Assembly: GCA_964554015.1 (NCBI GenBank)
Contig: CAZKMO010000001.1
Coordinates: 1 to 64,000 of the forward strand
Length of the DNA stretch: 64,000 nucleotides
Direction of reading: 5' to 3'
Source of the DNA: CAYUAG01 sp964554015
GTDB lineage: Bacteria; Zhuqueibacterota; QNDG01; CAYUAG01
Position 1 is the stretch's first letter. Each line of letters opens with the position of its first letter. The position numbers were made by a program, and so were the translations under genes. Below, piece by piece: positions 44,301-52,612 of the stretch. Under the pieces are notes generated by a model. That model ran no database searches. It had not been told where the DNA came from and saw only the letters and a program-made list of their open reading frames with translations.

Positions 44301-45528
44301 CTCCAAGCAAACCGTAAAGGGAGAAGTGGAATATAAGATTCCTGCCTCAATCTTGGATATGCTTTCCCTTAAATCCATACGTATTTACGGAGTATGGAGA
44401 AAAAGCTGGGAGTCCAGGGATAGTACTAATACTCATGCTGATCATTCCCCTAATAGATTATATGACAACCGCTATTTTCGCATTGATTGTTCTCCTGTAA
44501 ATCTTATACAGATTAATGCTTATTATCGGGGAGAAAGCGTAACCATGCAGAATCTCGATAACCGGGGAAAACGTCCCTTAACCCGGCAGCAGAAATGGTT
44601 TTTGGATGCAACTGTAGACAGGATTCAGGGAATTAACCTGAATGTACGTTACCAGAGTGAAATTGCTCAAAGGTTTGATTTATCACCTTCCGGGATTTCT
44701 TCTATAACCCTGCAACGACTACTGCAGTCAAACATTCGTTTTTTCCCCGGTCAGTGGGTACGATTCTTATCGCCTTTTACCTTTGAAATAAATCTTAATC
44801 CCGGCTGGAAAGGAACCCTGGAAGATAATACCCGGAAATTGAAGTGGAAGGAAAAATTATGGCAGCTAACCGAATCAAAAGCCCTGAATGTAGGGGAAGA
44901 TAATATGCTGTATCAATTACGGGGTGAGTGGAGACCCACTGCTTCTCTCTTTCTATATACCGGACTGGAATTTTTTCGTTTTGACTCCAAACATCTGGAT
45001 AGCAGATCTCAAACCAGAGGTAAACGGTTTCATAATAAAGTTGAATACCAACCATCCCCTCAATCCCTGATCACTCTGCAATATTTTTACACTGAAGATA
45101 ATATCGATCTCTATAAACATACCATCAGATACAATCCTATGCTCTGGGTGGAGCATCGATGGAACGACAAACTGCAGACTAAAATCAATCTGGCCTATCT
45201 GCAAGAAGATAAAACCTTAGTAAGCATAAAAGAAATTACATCCAATTTTTCTCCCTTGGTAGGAATAACTTATCGATGGCGTCATTCTGAAACCGGTAAA
45301 ATAAGAGCAGAAGTCCGCAATGACCTTTCTTCCTCATTTTATCAGCATTCATCTTCGAATTTGAATACAGCTGTTAACAGTTATACCAATACCCTGGCTT
45401 TGGATATTTACCCGACTTCAATCTTTATTCTCCGTTTCCGTTTATCCACCATATTCAGGGATAAACTGGATTCTGTAAAAGATAATCTGTCCAATTCCCT
45501 GGAATTAAGATTGACAGCACAATTTTAA
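41335..45528 (+). CDS. giant surface protein: propeller repeats plus beta-barrel-like C-terminus, non-AUG start
   Basis: About 1397 residues if started at ATA 41335, nine bases after SD AAGGA (41321-41325). No ATG, GTG or TTG occurs in frame between the stop at 41329 and GTG 41836, yet this stretch encodes a good signal peptide (LSWLFVFLSLFPAFSQ) and three propeller repeats (LWIGTPRGLYQY, LWVVTPEGTAFG, VWVATDRGAARFD). Residues about 35-360 are two-component-type (Reg_prop) propeller blades with GLPSN signatures. The remainder is beta-rich, with alternating strands and a terminal Phe (LRLTAQF) as in outer-membrane barrels. Likely an outer-membrane or surface protein. If translation truly starts at 41836 it would lack export. 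Confidence 0.65.
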   Translation: MKSLSKVICTRNIWLSWLFVFLSLFPAFSQVKKYWPKRRFPHLVVKDKLWIGTPRGLYQYHAEDDTWTIYGKHNGLPSNRIQLIQYDGEYLWVVTPEGTAFGDIRLNKWLVYNQENGLPSNKVNSIAFQEDYVWVATDRGAARFDKLIQEWEHFTLEDGLPDSVVTDVIVEEDLVYLSTYKGLVEYDINFEKWRVYPILHDSISSVIKFIYPTTDYLWLFTDQGPLRFNKQLHSILSFPENDQLKFSNIQDLVVDNEKFWSATTAGVFIYDPANILWRPFQEQIHLPDSSVKAMAFSQGKRWFVTETGIAVFDEQIKSWDYYGKAHGLSSQQYDAIATFRSQVFLINNSTIDYYIPQENRWRVYPLKDVSILSQRKTPYVSLDQEKGSFVQITPKAQLGISGSRWNSRFNFSHSFDLETDQSQSENDIAHRRDVKSQLTLPKGQTINGFYDDTDFNQTMYGIRYKGLKKDLVQEVNWGDIRYEQGKTHLIPSIGIFGVSGRLETGSKTEQYGRSLVSAKVWSGEKTTGQDTEFFTGNMHEARISLRDVDYIPYTYFCWDTTDTGIDLDKNSEQIFVDDGNEQTNTRNTLIDFTIGGIKGDFDKLLPFEDYVVDHDKGILMLTRPLSPSAVMILKAKSAGLPWERVLKTTEKSSYTMLNRYFVDGMKIIPSSFSLQITDSTGKDLPIFQFGLDGNRDGRVDPEWIDTREGILSFPSPQPFPQAVYQIENPLSSFLMHIQFETEISIFMLKHNRLIRGTETVTVDGDILTAGQDYIIDYTSGSLLILKEGIVAEDSEIKVKYEFYQNSSEKFHLGGIGFGPSDNILMEVNGFAYDEENSGSDSGSMQGINFFGEFKGKIKGLDFKLTPELAQSLGRESKGSSFHIRTDISSQRIRLYSEYEKYDSEFKNLFPRKFQLGEMEKRLAAGVTVLPLDFLDITGQWSQQQTPKTISGKHNKEENLSGKLLLNKKQLPALSLSLRHRTLKTEEYQSSKQTVKGEVEYKIPASILDMLSLKSIRIYGVWRKSWESRDSTNTHADHSPNRLYDNRYFRIDCSPVNLIQINAYYRGESVTMQNLDNRGKRPLTRQQKWFLDATVDRIQGINLNVRYQSEIAQRFDLSPSGISSITLQRLLQSNIRFFPGQWVRFLSPFTFEINLNPGWKGTLEDNTRKLKWKEKLWQLTESKALNVGEDNMLYQLRGEWRPTASLFLYTGLEFFRFDSKHLDSRSQTRGKRFHNKVEYQPSPQSLITLQYFYTEDNIDLYKHTIRYNPMLWVEHRWNDKLQTKINLAYLQEDKTLVSIKEITSNFSPLVGITYRWRHSETGKIRAEVRNDLSSSFYQHSSSNLNTAVNSYTNTLALDIYPTSIFILRFRLSTIFRDKLDSVKDNLSNSLELRLTAQF

Positions 45529-45686
45529 GATACAAATTTCATTCTACCCGGTTAAGGGAAAATAAGTGTTAACAGAATTCTCTTTCCTTACCTAAATTTA
45601 TTATCTTTTACCTTGATTTTTTATAAAAAATTCACCATCATACTAACCAAGGTTATTTTAATTTATATTGATGATTAAAAAATATT

Positions 45687-45908
45687 ATGACGGAAAAAGA
45701 TAAAAATGCCGGAGTTAATTCTTCCCGTATTCGTTTTTGTACCCCGCAATGTGAACACGCCTCATTTCCTGTGGATAGGGATATTGATGGGGCAAAAAGC
45801 TGTCGAACTTTTTCTGCCCTTTGGTGTGATATTTTAAAAGAATACGTAACCAGGAATGCACCCTGCTCGGCTCAGTTTGGTAAACGGAGACCAAAAAGTA
45901 ACTGGTAG
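45687..45908 (+). CDS. small cysteine-rich conserved hypothetical protein
   Basis: 73 residues. Cysteines at 18, 22, 39, 47 and 60 follow the pattern C-x3-C-x16-C-x7-C-x12-C, with SFPVDRDIDGAKSCRTFSALWC and NAPC. I recall similar short proteins in FCB bacteria; function unknown, metal binding is plausible. No SD is obvious. The purine-rich stretch at 45911-45940 after the stop is discussed among the findings. Confidence 0.55.
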   Translation: MTEKDKNAGVNSSRIRFCTPQCEHASFPVDRDIDGAKSCRTFSALWCDILKEYVTRNAPCSAQFGKRRPKSNW

Positions 45909-45998
45909 AAATAAAAGGAAAAGGACAAAGGATAAAGAGTTAGTCAGATAAGGTAATAATGTACATTACATACATTAATGTATCTTATTATTAAAATT

Positions 45999-46085
45999 CC
46001 TACAAAATTGTAATTATGAATTTATAATCCATCTTGTTTTCTCTGAATGATTTACCAAATAGAGATTCATAATTCATTTTGTAGG
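45999..46085. repeat. long imperfect inverted repeat
   Basis: CCTACAAAATTGTAATTATGAAT (split here as CCTACAAAAT and AATTATGAAT, 45999-46021) is matched on the other strand by 46065-46085 with only small differences and a 43-base loop. It lies in a 480-base AT-rich spacer. Palindromes AATGTACATT (45958-45967) and TACATTAATGTA (45971-45982) lie just before. It could be a terminator/processing stem or a small mobile repeat. Confidence 0.5.
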
Positions 46086-46340
46086 TTTTAAATACAATAT
46101 TTCAATTTATAACAGTCATTTACCCCGTTATTTCTTATTTATTTTAGCTAAAAATGCGAAAATACTACATAAATGTATTAAATATTTATTAAAATTACAA
46201 TATTGTCTTTTATTTCTTTCATTTTCTATGCTTCATTTTAAATTTTTTTTTTCCAGTCCCCTCTTTTAAACATTGTATTTTCAAGTCATTAGGTATATGT
46301 AATTTCTTAAATTCTAGATGTATTCTTATATGTCTTACTT

Positions 46341-46357
46341 CTGGCATAACTATTGCG
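46341..46357 (+). promoter_or_regulatory. sigma-54 (-24/-12) type promoter
   Basis: CTGGCATAACTATTGCGA contains TGGCA and TTGC with the exact GG-to-GC spacing of the consensus TGGCACR-N4-TTGCW (TGGC at 46342, TTGC at 46353). A start site near 46368 is expected, just before tRNA-Asn and about 200 bases before glnA. Nitrogen-controlled sigma-54 promoters for glnA are well known. One consensus base (C at position 6) differs. No enhancer-binding protein gene is in the window. Confidence 0.55.
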
Positions 46358-46390
46358 AATATATACTTAAATTAACTGAATACGACTATT

Positions 46391-46466
46391 TGGGGTGTAG
46401 CATAATTGGCAATGCGCCTGGCTGTTAACCAGGATATTGGAAGTTCGAGTCTTCCCGCCCCAGCCA
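46391..46466 (+). tRNA. tRNA-Asn (GTT), CCA encoded
   Basis: Acceptor TGGGGTG (46391-46397) pairs with CGCCCCA (46456-46462); discriminator G, then CCA 46464-46466. Anticodon stem CCTGG/CCAGG encloses loop CTGTTAA, with anticodon GTT at 46424-46426. T-arm GGAAG-TTCGAGT-CTTCC is intact. The D-arm (about 46400-46415) fits. It lies about 23 bases after the predicted sigma-54 start site. Confidence 0.92.
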
Positions 46467-46569
46467 TATTTTTTCTGAGACTGTAACGGTGTTAATTTAA
46501 ATCATATCAGATATTCCCTATTCAAATATTGTACTTTTATTAATTTTTAATTTTAATGGAGGATTTTGT

Positions 46570-47982
46570 ATGACCTCAAAAAAATTTTTTGATTTTGCCA
46601 AAAGACATAATGCAAAAATGGTTGACTTAAAGTTTACTGATCTCCTCGGAACGTGGCAGCACTGTACTTTTCCAGTCGATTCCTGGGATGAAAAAACTTT
46701 TATCAATGGAGTGGGATTTGATGGTTCATCAATTAGAGGATGGCAAGGTATCCATATGTCCGATATGCTAGGAGTTCCTGTCGCCGATACGGTATGCCTC
46801 GATCCTTTTTTCAAAAAACCCACCATCAGTGTGCTTGCCAAGATTGTGGATCCTATTACCAAAGAGGATTATTCCCGCGATCCGCGTCATGTGGCCTGGA
46901 AAGGAGAGAAATACCTTAAAAAGACAGGTATTGCCGATGTCTGCTACATCGGACCGGAACCCGAATTTTTTATCTTCGATGAAATCCGTTTCGAACAAAA
47001 ACAGAATACAGGATTTTATCAAATTGATTCTGTGGAAGGAGCTTGGAATACTAATCGTATTGAAGAACCCAACCTCGGATATAAGCCAAGCTACAAAGGA
47101 GGATATTTTCCAGTAAGTCCTACTGATACCTATCACGATTTACGCGGAGATATGGTGGATGAAATGCAAAAAGTAGGGATCGAAGTGGAAGCCCACCATC
47201 ACGAGGTAGGAACCGGGGGGCAGGCAGAAATAGATATGAAGTATGCAGAACTAGTCAGGATGGCCGACCAGTTCATGTGGTTTAAATATATCATCAAGAA
47301 TGTGGCACGAAGAGCAGGCAAAACTGTTACTTTTATGCCCAAACCCATTTTTGAAGATAACGGTAGCGGAATGCACACCCATGTATCTTTATGGAAAAAA
47401 GGGAAACCGCTTTTTGGAGGAAACAAATATGCTGGATTAAGTCAATTGGCCCTCCATGCCATTGGGGGATTGCTAAAGCATGCTCCAGCAGTTCTTGCCT
47501 TTGCAGCGCCTACCACAAATTCCTATCGCCGACTTGTTCCCGGATTTGAGGCGCCGGTTCATCTGGTTATGTCGCAGAGGAATCGTTCGGCTGCCGTCCG
47601 CATTCCTATGTACCACAGTGATCCTAAAACAAAACGATTTGAATTTCGATGCCCGGATCCCAGCTGTAATTCCTATCTTGCTTTTACAGCTATACTTATG
47701 GCGGTTATTGACGGAATTGAAAATAAAATCGACCCCGGTGAACCCCTGGATCGCGACATCTACGAAATGAGTCCCGAAGAATTGGCAGGAAACCATAAAG
47801 TTCCCCCATCACTGGGAAAAGCTTTAGAAGCGCTGGAAAAGGATCATTCCTTCCTCACCAAAGGAGGTGTTTTCACTGATGATCTGATCCAAACCTGGAT
47901 CACTTACAAAAAAGATTTTGAGCTGGATCCGCTTGCCTTGCGACCCCATCCTTTTGAATTTCAATTGTATTATGATAGTTGA
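46570..47982 (+). CDS. glnA: glutamine synthetase type I
   Basis: 470 residues, ATP-dependent synthesis of glutamine from glutamate and ammonia. Motifs present: VGFDGSSIRGW, GPEPEFFIFD, VEAHHHEVGTGGQAEID, NGSGMHTHVSLW, and NRSAAVRIPMY. Tyr398 in RDIYEMSPEEL sits where the adenylylated Tyr397 of E. coli lies, so the enzyme is of the GSI-beta, potentially adenylylated type. SD GGAGG. It heads glnA-gltB-gltD, the GS-GOGAT pathway. Confidence 0.95.
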   Translation: MTSKKFFDFAKRHNAKMVDLKFTDLLGTWQHCTFPVDSWDEKTFINGVGFDGSSIRGWQGIHMSDMLGVPVADTVCLDPFFKKPTISVLAKIVDPITKEDYSRDPRHVAWKGEKYLKKTGIADVCYIGPEPEFFIFDEIRFEQKQNTGFYQIDSVEGAWNTNRIEEPNLGYKPSYKGGYFPVSPTDTYHDLRGDMVDEMQKVGIEVEAHHHEVGTGGQAEIDMKYAELVRMADQFMWFKYIIKNVARRAGKTVTFMPKPIFEDNGSGMHTHVSLWKKGKPLFGGNKYAGLSQLALHAIGGLLKHAPAVLAFAAPTTNSYRRLVPGFEAPVHLVMSQRNRSAAVRIPMYHSDPKTKRFEFRCPDPSCNSYLAFTAILMAVIDGIENKIDPGEPLDRDIYEMSPEELAGNHKVPPSLGKALEALEKDHSFLTKGGVFTDDLIQTWITYKKDFELDPLALRPHPFEFQLYYDS

Positions 47983-48040
47983 GGAGGAATAAACAACATA
48001 TAAATAATATTTAACAATTTCTAAATGAAGAAGTTTTATT

Positions 48041-51000
48041 ATGACAAGGAAAGATTATTTTCAACGCAATACAGCAGGCGTTCCGGAATCCCGGGGATTA
48101 TACACGCCTGCTTTTGAACATGATAGCTGCGGTACCGGCTTCGTCGCTCGAATAGACGGAATCCCTAAACATTCTATCGTAGAAAAAGGAATTAAAATTT
48201 CAGTGAATCTGGAACACCGGGGAGCTGTTGGTGGTGATAAGTCAACCGGAGACGGCGCTGGCCTTCTTGTACAACTTCCCCATGCTTTTTTCCAGCAGGA
48301 ATGCCGTGATATTAAACTGCCGGATCCGGGAGAGTACGGTGTGGGAATGATCTTTCTACCTTCTGAAAAAAATTTAGCTGAACAATGCAAAAAAGCACTT
48401 AAAAATATTATCCAGCAAGAAGGGGGAAAAATCCTGGGATGGCGGCAGGTACCAGTACAATCTCACCACCTGGGTAATTTTGCCCGTATCACTGAACCAA
48501 AAATTTATCAACTTTTTGTGTCCCGGGGAAAAATCCTCCTGGAGGATTTTGAACGAAAATTGTACATCATTCGCCGACTGGCGGAAAAAGAAATATCTGG
48601 TTGGAAAGAAAAAGACTTCAGTCAGTTTTATGTGGTTAGTCTTTCTCATCGAACAATTGTTTACAAAGGTCTTTTAACCGGCACCCAGCTTCCTCTTTAT
48701 TATCCTGATCTGAACAACCATACCTTTGTCAGTGCTTTTGCCTTAGTGCATCAGAGATACAGTACCAATACACTACCAACCTGGAATATGGCCCAGCCTT
48801 TTCGTTACTTGGCTCATAACGGTGAAATTAATACACTTAAGGGCAACATTAATCGTATGCGTATGCGGGAATCGGTAATGAAGTCAGATTTTTTTGGAGA
48901 AGATATCGAAAAAATTAAGCCGGTCATTGTCAGCCAAGGAAGTGATTCAGCTATGTTTGACAATGTCCTGGAATTACTGGTCATGGCAGGGCGCTCCATA
49001 CCTCATGCCATGATGATGATGGTTCCGGAAGCCCATGCAGCTAAAATCCATATGAGTGAGGATAAACGAGCATTTTATGCTTTCCATTCCTCCATTATGG
49101 AACCCTGGGATGGCCCGGCTGCTTTGGTTTTTTCCGACGGTCGATACATCGGTGCCACCTTGGACAGGAACGGTTTACGGCCTGCCCGATACACCATCAC
49201 CAGAGATGGTTTAATAATCCTGGCATCAGAGACCGGCGTGTTGAAAGTGCCCGGAACTCAGATAAGAAGTCGGGGGCGTCTTCAACCCGGTAAAATGTTT
49301 TTGGTGGATCTGAAACAAAACCGAATCGTGCCGGATAAAGAAATCAAAGCCAAGATATCCAGGCAGAGCCCCTACCGCAGGTGGGTGAAAGACAAACAGA
49401 TTACCTTAAGAGGATTATTTATGCCTTCCCGGGTTCCCACTATCGAACCAGAAGTACTGCTTCGCAAACAGCATGTGTTTGGATATACCGATGAAGAGCT
49501 GAAAATGATAGTCAGCCCCATGGCATCCCGGGGTCAGGAACCAGTGGGATCTATGGGAAATGACACAGCTCTGGCCGTACTTTCACATCGTTCCCAGTTA
49601 CTGTTCTCATATTTCAAACAGTTGTTTGCTCAGGTGACCAATCCGCCCATAGATCCTCTGAGAGAAGAATTGGTAATGTCCCTGGAAAGTTTTCTGGGAG
49701 GAGAAGAAAATTTTCTGGAAGAGACTTCCGAACAGTACCGGGGTCTAAAATTAAGTCATCCCATTTTGAGTATTCGGGATATGGCCCGCATAAAAGAGGC
49801 AAACCATCCTGATGTGGTTCCCATGACAATTGATCTGATTTTCCCGGTCAACAACGACGGAACTACCCTGAAATCCGCTTTACAAAAATTATTCAAACAG
49901 GCTGAGAAATGTATTGCTAAGGGATGTACTCTGCTTATTCTCTCTGATAGAAATGTAGATAAAGATCATGCTCCCATTCCTTCTCTTTTAGCTACCTCGG
50001 CTCTTCATCATCACTTGATCAAAAAAGGACTCCGTCATTCAGCCGGTCTGATTATCGAAACAGGTGAGGCCCGGGAAGTAATGCATTTTTCTCTCCTTAT
50101 AGGCTACGGAGCTGATGCCATCTGTCCCTATTTAGCTTTTTACACTATAGGAAATATGGCTGCATCCGACTTACTAGAAAAGCCCTTAACTCCGGAAAAT
50201 GCCATGGATGAATATGTCACTGCGGTTAAAAAAGGCCTTTTAAAAACCATGAGTCGGATGGGGATATCAACTTTACATAGTTTTTTCGGATCCCAAATTT
50301 TCGAAGCTGTAGGGTTGAACAATAAAATTGTTAATACTTACTTCTGCGGTACAACTTCGCGTATCGGAGGTATAGGTCTGAAAGAGATCGCTGAAGAATC
50401 CATAATGCGACACCGTCGAGGATATCCCCTCCAAGGCATGCCGGACAAATTACTGGATGTTGGTGGTGCTTACCATTACCGAGTAGGAGGAGAAAAACAT
50501 CTCTGGAATACTGAGGCGATTTACAAACTCCAGTCAGCAACCCGTACTAAAAATTATTCTGTTTTCAAGGAGTATACCAGCTTGGTCAATGACCAATCCA
50601 AGGAACAAGTTACCCTGCGCAGTCTATTCCATTTTAAAAAACGTGATCCCATCCCTTTGAATAAAGTGGAACCAGCAGCATCGATTCTCTCTCGGTTCGT
50701 ATCCGCTGCTATGTCCTTTGGTTCCATCAGCCCGGAAGCTCATGAAGCTATTGCCATTGCTATGAACCGACTTGGTGCACGAAGCAATTCCGGTGAAGGA
50801 GGTGAAGATCCGGCCCGCAACATTCCTTTACCCAACGGTGATCGCAGGGGTTCCGTTATCAAACAGGTGGCTTCCGGCCGCTTTGGGGTTACCACCGAAT
50901 ATCTTGTCCATGCCCATGAAATTCAGATAAAAATGGCTCAAGGGGCTAAACCAGGAGAGGGAGGACAGCTTCCGGGACACAAAGTAAGCAAAGAGATTGC

Positions 51001-52612
51001 CAAGGTCCGTCATACTACTCCTGGGGTAACTCTGATTTCTCCTCCTCCTCATCATGATATCTATTCTATTGAAGATTTGGCTCAATTAATATTTGATTTA
51101 AAATCAGTAAATCCCCGGGCTCGGGTATCGGTCAAACTGGTTTCGGAAGCTGGAGTGGGTACCATTGCCGCTGGTGTGGCAAAAGCAAATGCTGATACAG
51201 TACTGATTTCAGGACAGGATGGTGGTACCGGTGCCTCCCCCCTTACAGCCATCAAACATGCAGGACTTCCCTGGGAATTGGGCCTGGCCGAGACCCAGCA
51301 GACCCTTATAGGAAACAACCTTCGGGAGCGGATTCGCATTCAGGTGGATGGTCAGCTGAAAACCGGACGTGATCTGGCTATAGCGGCTTTACTGGGAGCT
51401 GAGGAGTTTGGGTTTGGGACCGCCATTTTAATTACTTTGGGTTGTGTAATGATGCGTAAATGTCATCTAAATACCTGCTCCACAGGTATAGCAACCCAGG
51501 ATCCTAAGCTTCGTTCCCGATTTAAAGGTAAACCGGAATATATCGAATGTTTTCTCCGATTTATTGCTGAAGAGCTGCGTGAAATTATGGCCCAGCTTGG
51601 TTTTCGCACCCTGGACGATATGATCGGCCGAGTGGATGTCCTTGATTTTCAACCCGCGCTTGGTCACTGGAAAACCAGCAACCTGGATCTCTCCCCTCTA
51701 CTTTCTTCCCTAAGTGAAAGGAAAGATGCACCCCGGCATTCCTTATCTCATAAGAATCCAAACCGGGTAACTAGTTTGCATAGTAGATTGTTGAAGCAAG
51801 TTAATTCCGCTTTGGAAAAGAAAGAAAAGGTTAAGATCGAAACAACTATACGAAATGTCCACCGAACCATTGGAACCCGGATTAGTGGAGAAATCATTCA
51901 ACAATATGGGTCAGAGGGATTACCTGAAGATACCATTCAACTCAGTTTCAAGGGGTCAGCCGGACAGAGTCTGGGTGCCTTTTTAGCTCCGGGAATCAGT
52001 ATTCAGGTGGAAGGAGATGCCAATGATTATTTGGCAAAAGGTATGACCGGAGGAAGGATTGTGTTGATTCCTCCTCAAGGAGCAAAATTTTTATCTCACG
52101 AAAATGTCATCTGCGGTAATGTTGTGCTTTATGGTGCCACTGGTGGGGAATTGTATATCAATGGTATGGCTGGCGAACGATTTGCGGTACGAAACAGCGG
52201 AGGAAGTGCAGTGGTGGAAGGAGTAGGAGATCACTGCTGTGAATATATGACCGGTGGTGTAGTAGTGGTTATTGGTTCCACCGGAAATAATTTTGCCGCT
52301 GGAATGAGTGGTGGTATTGCCTATGTATATGATGAAAACGAGTTGTTTGACACCAGATGCAATCTGGATATGGTTGATCTGGAAAGTGTATGGAGCAAAG
52401 AAGATCGAATGCTCCTGCGGTCTATGCTGGAAAAGCATTTTCGCTTTACCAATAGTACACGGGCAAAAATGCTGCTGGAAAACTGGGATACCCATTTACC
52501 CCTGTTTGTGAAAGTCATGCCTATTGATTATCGCCAAGTCCTGGAAAGAATTCACCTTAAGGAAGATACCGACCGGGTGACCGTATCAGCAACCGAGGAA
52601 GTGTATGGTTAA
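48041..52612 (+). CDS. gltB: glutamate synthase large subunit
   Basis: 1523 residues. A 29-residue propeptide precedes Cys30 (HDSCGTGFVA), the N-terminal nucleophile of the class II glutaminase domain (30 to about 430). Next come the central domain, the FMN-binding synthase barrel (about 830-1210) with [3Fe-4S] ligands Cys1135, Cys1141 and Cys1146, and the GXGXG beta-helix (about 1270-1480). It converts glutamine plus 2-oxoglutarate to two glutamates with electrons from GltD. It begins 58 bases after glnA and overlaps gltD by 8 bases. Confidence 0.96.
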   Translation: MTRKDYFQRNTAGVPESRGLYTPAFEHDSCGTGFVARIDGIPKHSIVEKGIKISVNLEHRGAVGGDKSTGDGAGLLVQLPHAFFQQECRDIKLPDPGEYGVGMIFLPSEKNLAEQCKKALKNIIQQEGGKILGWRQVPVQSHHLGNFARITEPKIYQLFVSRGKILLEDFERKLYIIRRLAEKEISGWKEKDFSQFYVVSLSHRTIVYKGLLTGTQLPLYYPDLNNHTFVSAFALVHQRYSTNTLPTWNMAQPFRYLAHNGEINTLKGNINRMRMRESVMKSDFFGEDIEKIKPVIVSQGSDSAMFDNVLELLVMAGRSIPHAMMMMVPEAHAAKIHMSEDKRAFYAFHSSIMEPWDGPAALVFSDGRYIGATLDRNGLRPARYTITRDGLIILASETGVLKVPGTQIRSRGRLQPGKMFLVDLKQNRIVPDKEIKAKISRQSPYRRWVKDKQITLRGLFMPSRVPTIEPEVLLRKQHVFGYTDEELKMIVSPMASRGQEPVGSMGNDTALAVLSHRSQLLFSYFKQLFAQVTNPPIDPLREELVMSLESFLGGEENFLEETSEQYRGLKLSHPILSIRDMARIKEANHPDVVPMTIDLIFPVNNDGTTLKSALQKLFKQAEKCIAKGCTLLILSDRNVDKDHAPIPSLLATSALHHHLIKKGLRHSAGLIIETGEAREVMHFSLLIGYGADAICPYLAFYTIGNMAASDLLEKPLTPENAMDEYVTAVKKGLLKTMSRMGISTLHSFFGSQIFEAVGLNNKIVNTYFCGTTSRIGGIGLKEIAEESIMRHRRGYPLQGMPDKLLDVGGAYHYRVGGEKHLWNTEAIYKLQSATRTKNYSVFKEYTSLVNDQSKEQVTLRSLFHFKKRDPIPLNKVEPAASILSRFVSAAMSFGSISPEAHEAIAIAMNRLGARSNSGEGGEDPARNIPLPNGDRRGSVIKQVASGRFGVTTEYLVHAHEIQIKMAQGAKPGEGGQLPGHKVSKEIAKVRHTTPGVTLISPPPHHDIYSIEDLAQLIFDLKSVNPRARVSVKLVSEAGVGTIAAGVAKANADTVLISGQDGGTGASPLTAIKHAGLPWELGLAETQQTLIGNNLRERIRIQVDGQLKTGRDLAIAALLGAEEFGFGTAILITLGCVMMRKCHLNTCSTGIATQDPKLRSRFKGKPEYIECFLRFIAEELREIMAQLGFRTLDDMIGRVDVLDFQPALGHWKTSNLDLSPLLSSLSERKDAPRHSLSHKNPNRVTSLHSRLLKQVNSALEKKEKVKIETTIRNVHRTIGTRISGEIIQQYGSEGLPEDTIQLSFKGSAGQSLGAFLAPGISIQVEGDANDYLAKGMTGGRIVLIPPQGAKFLSHENVICGNVVLYGATGGELYINGMAGERFAVRNSGGSAVVEGVGDHCCEYMTGGVVVVIGSTGNNFAAGMSGGIAYVYDENELFDTRCNLDMVDLESVWSKEDRMLLRSMLEKHFRFTNSTRAKMLLENWDTHLPLFVKVMPIDYRQVLERIHLKEDTDRVTVSATEEVYG

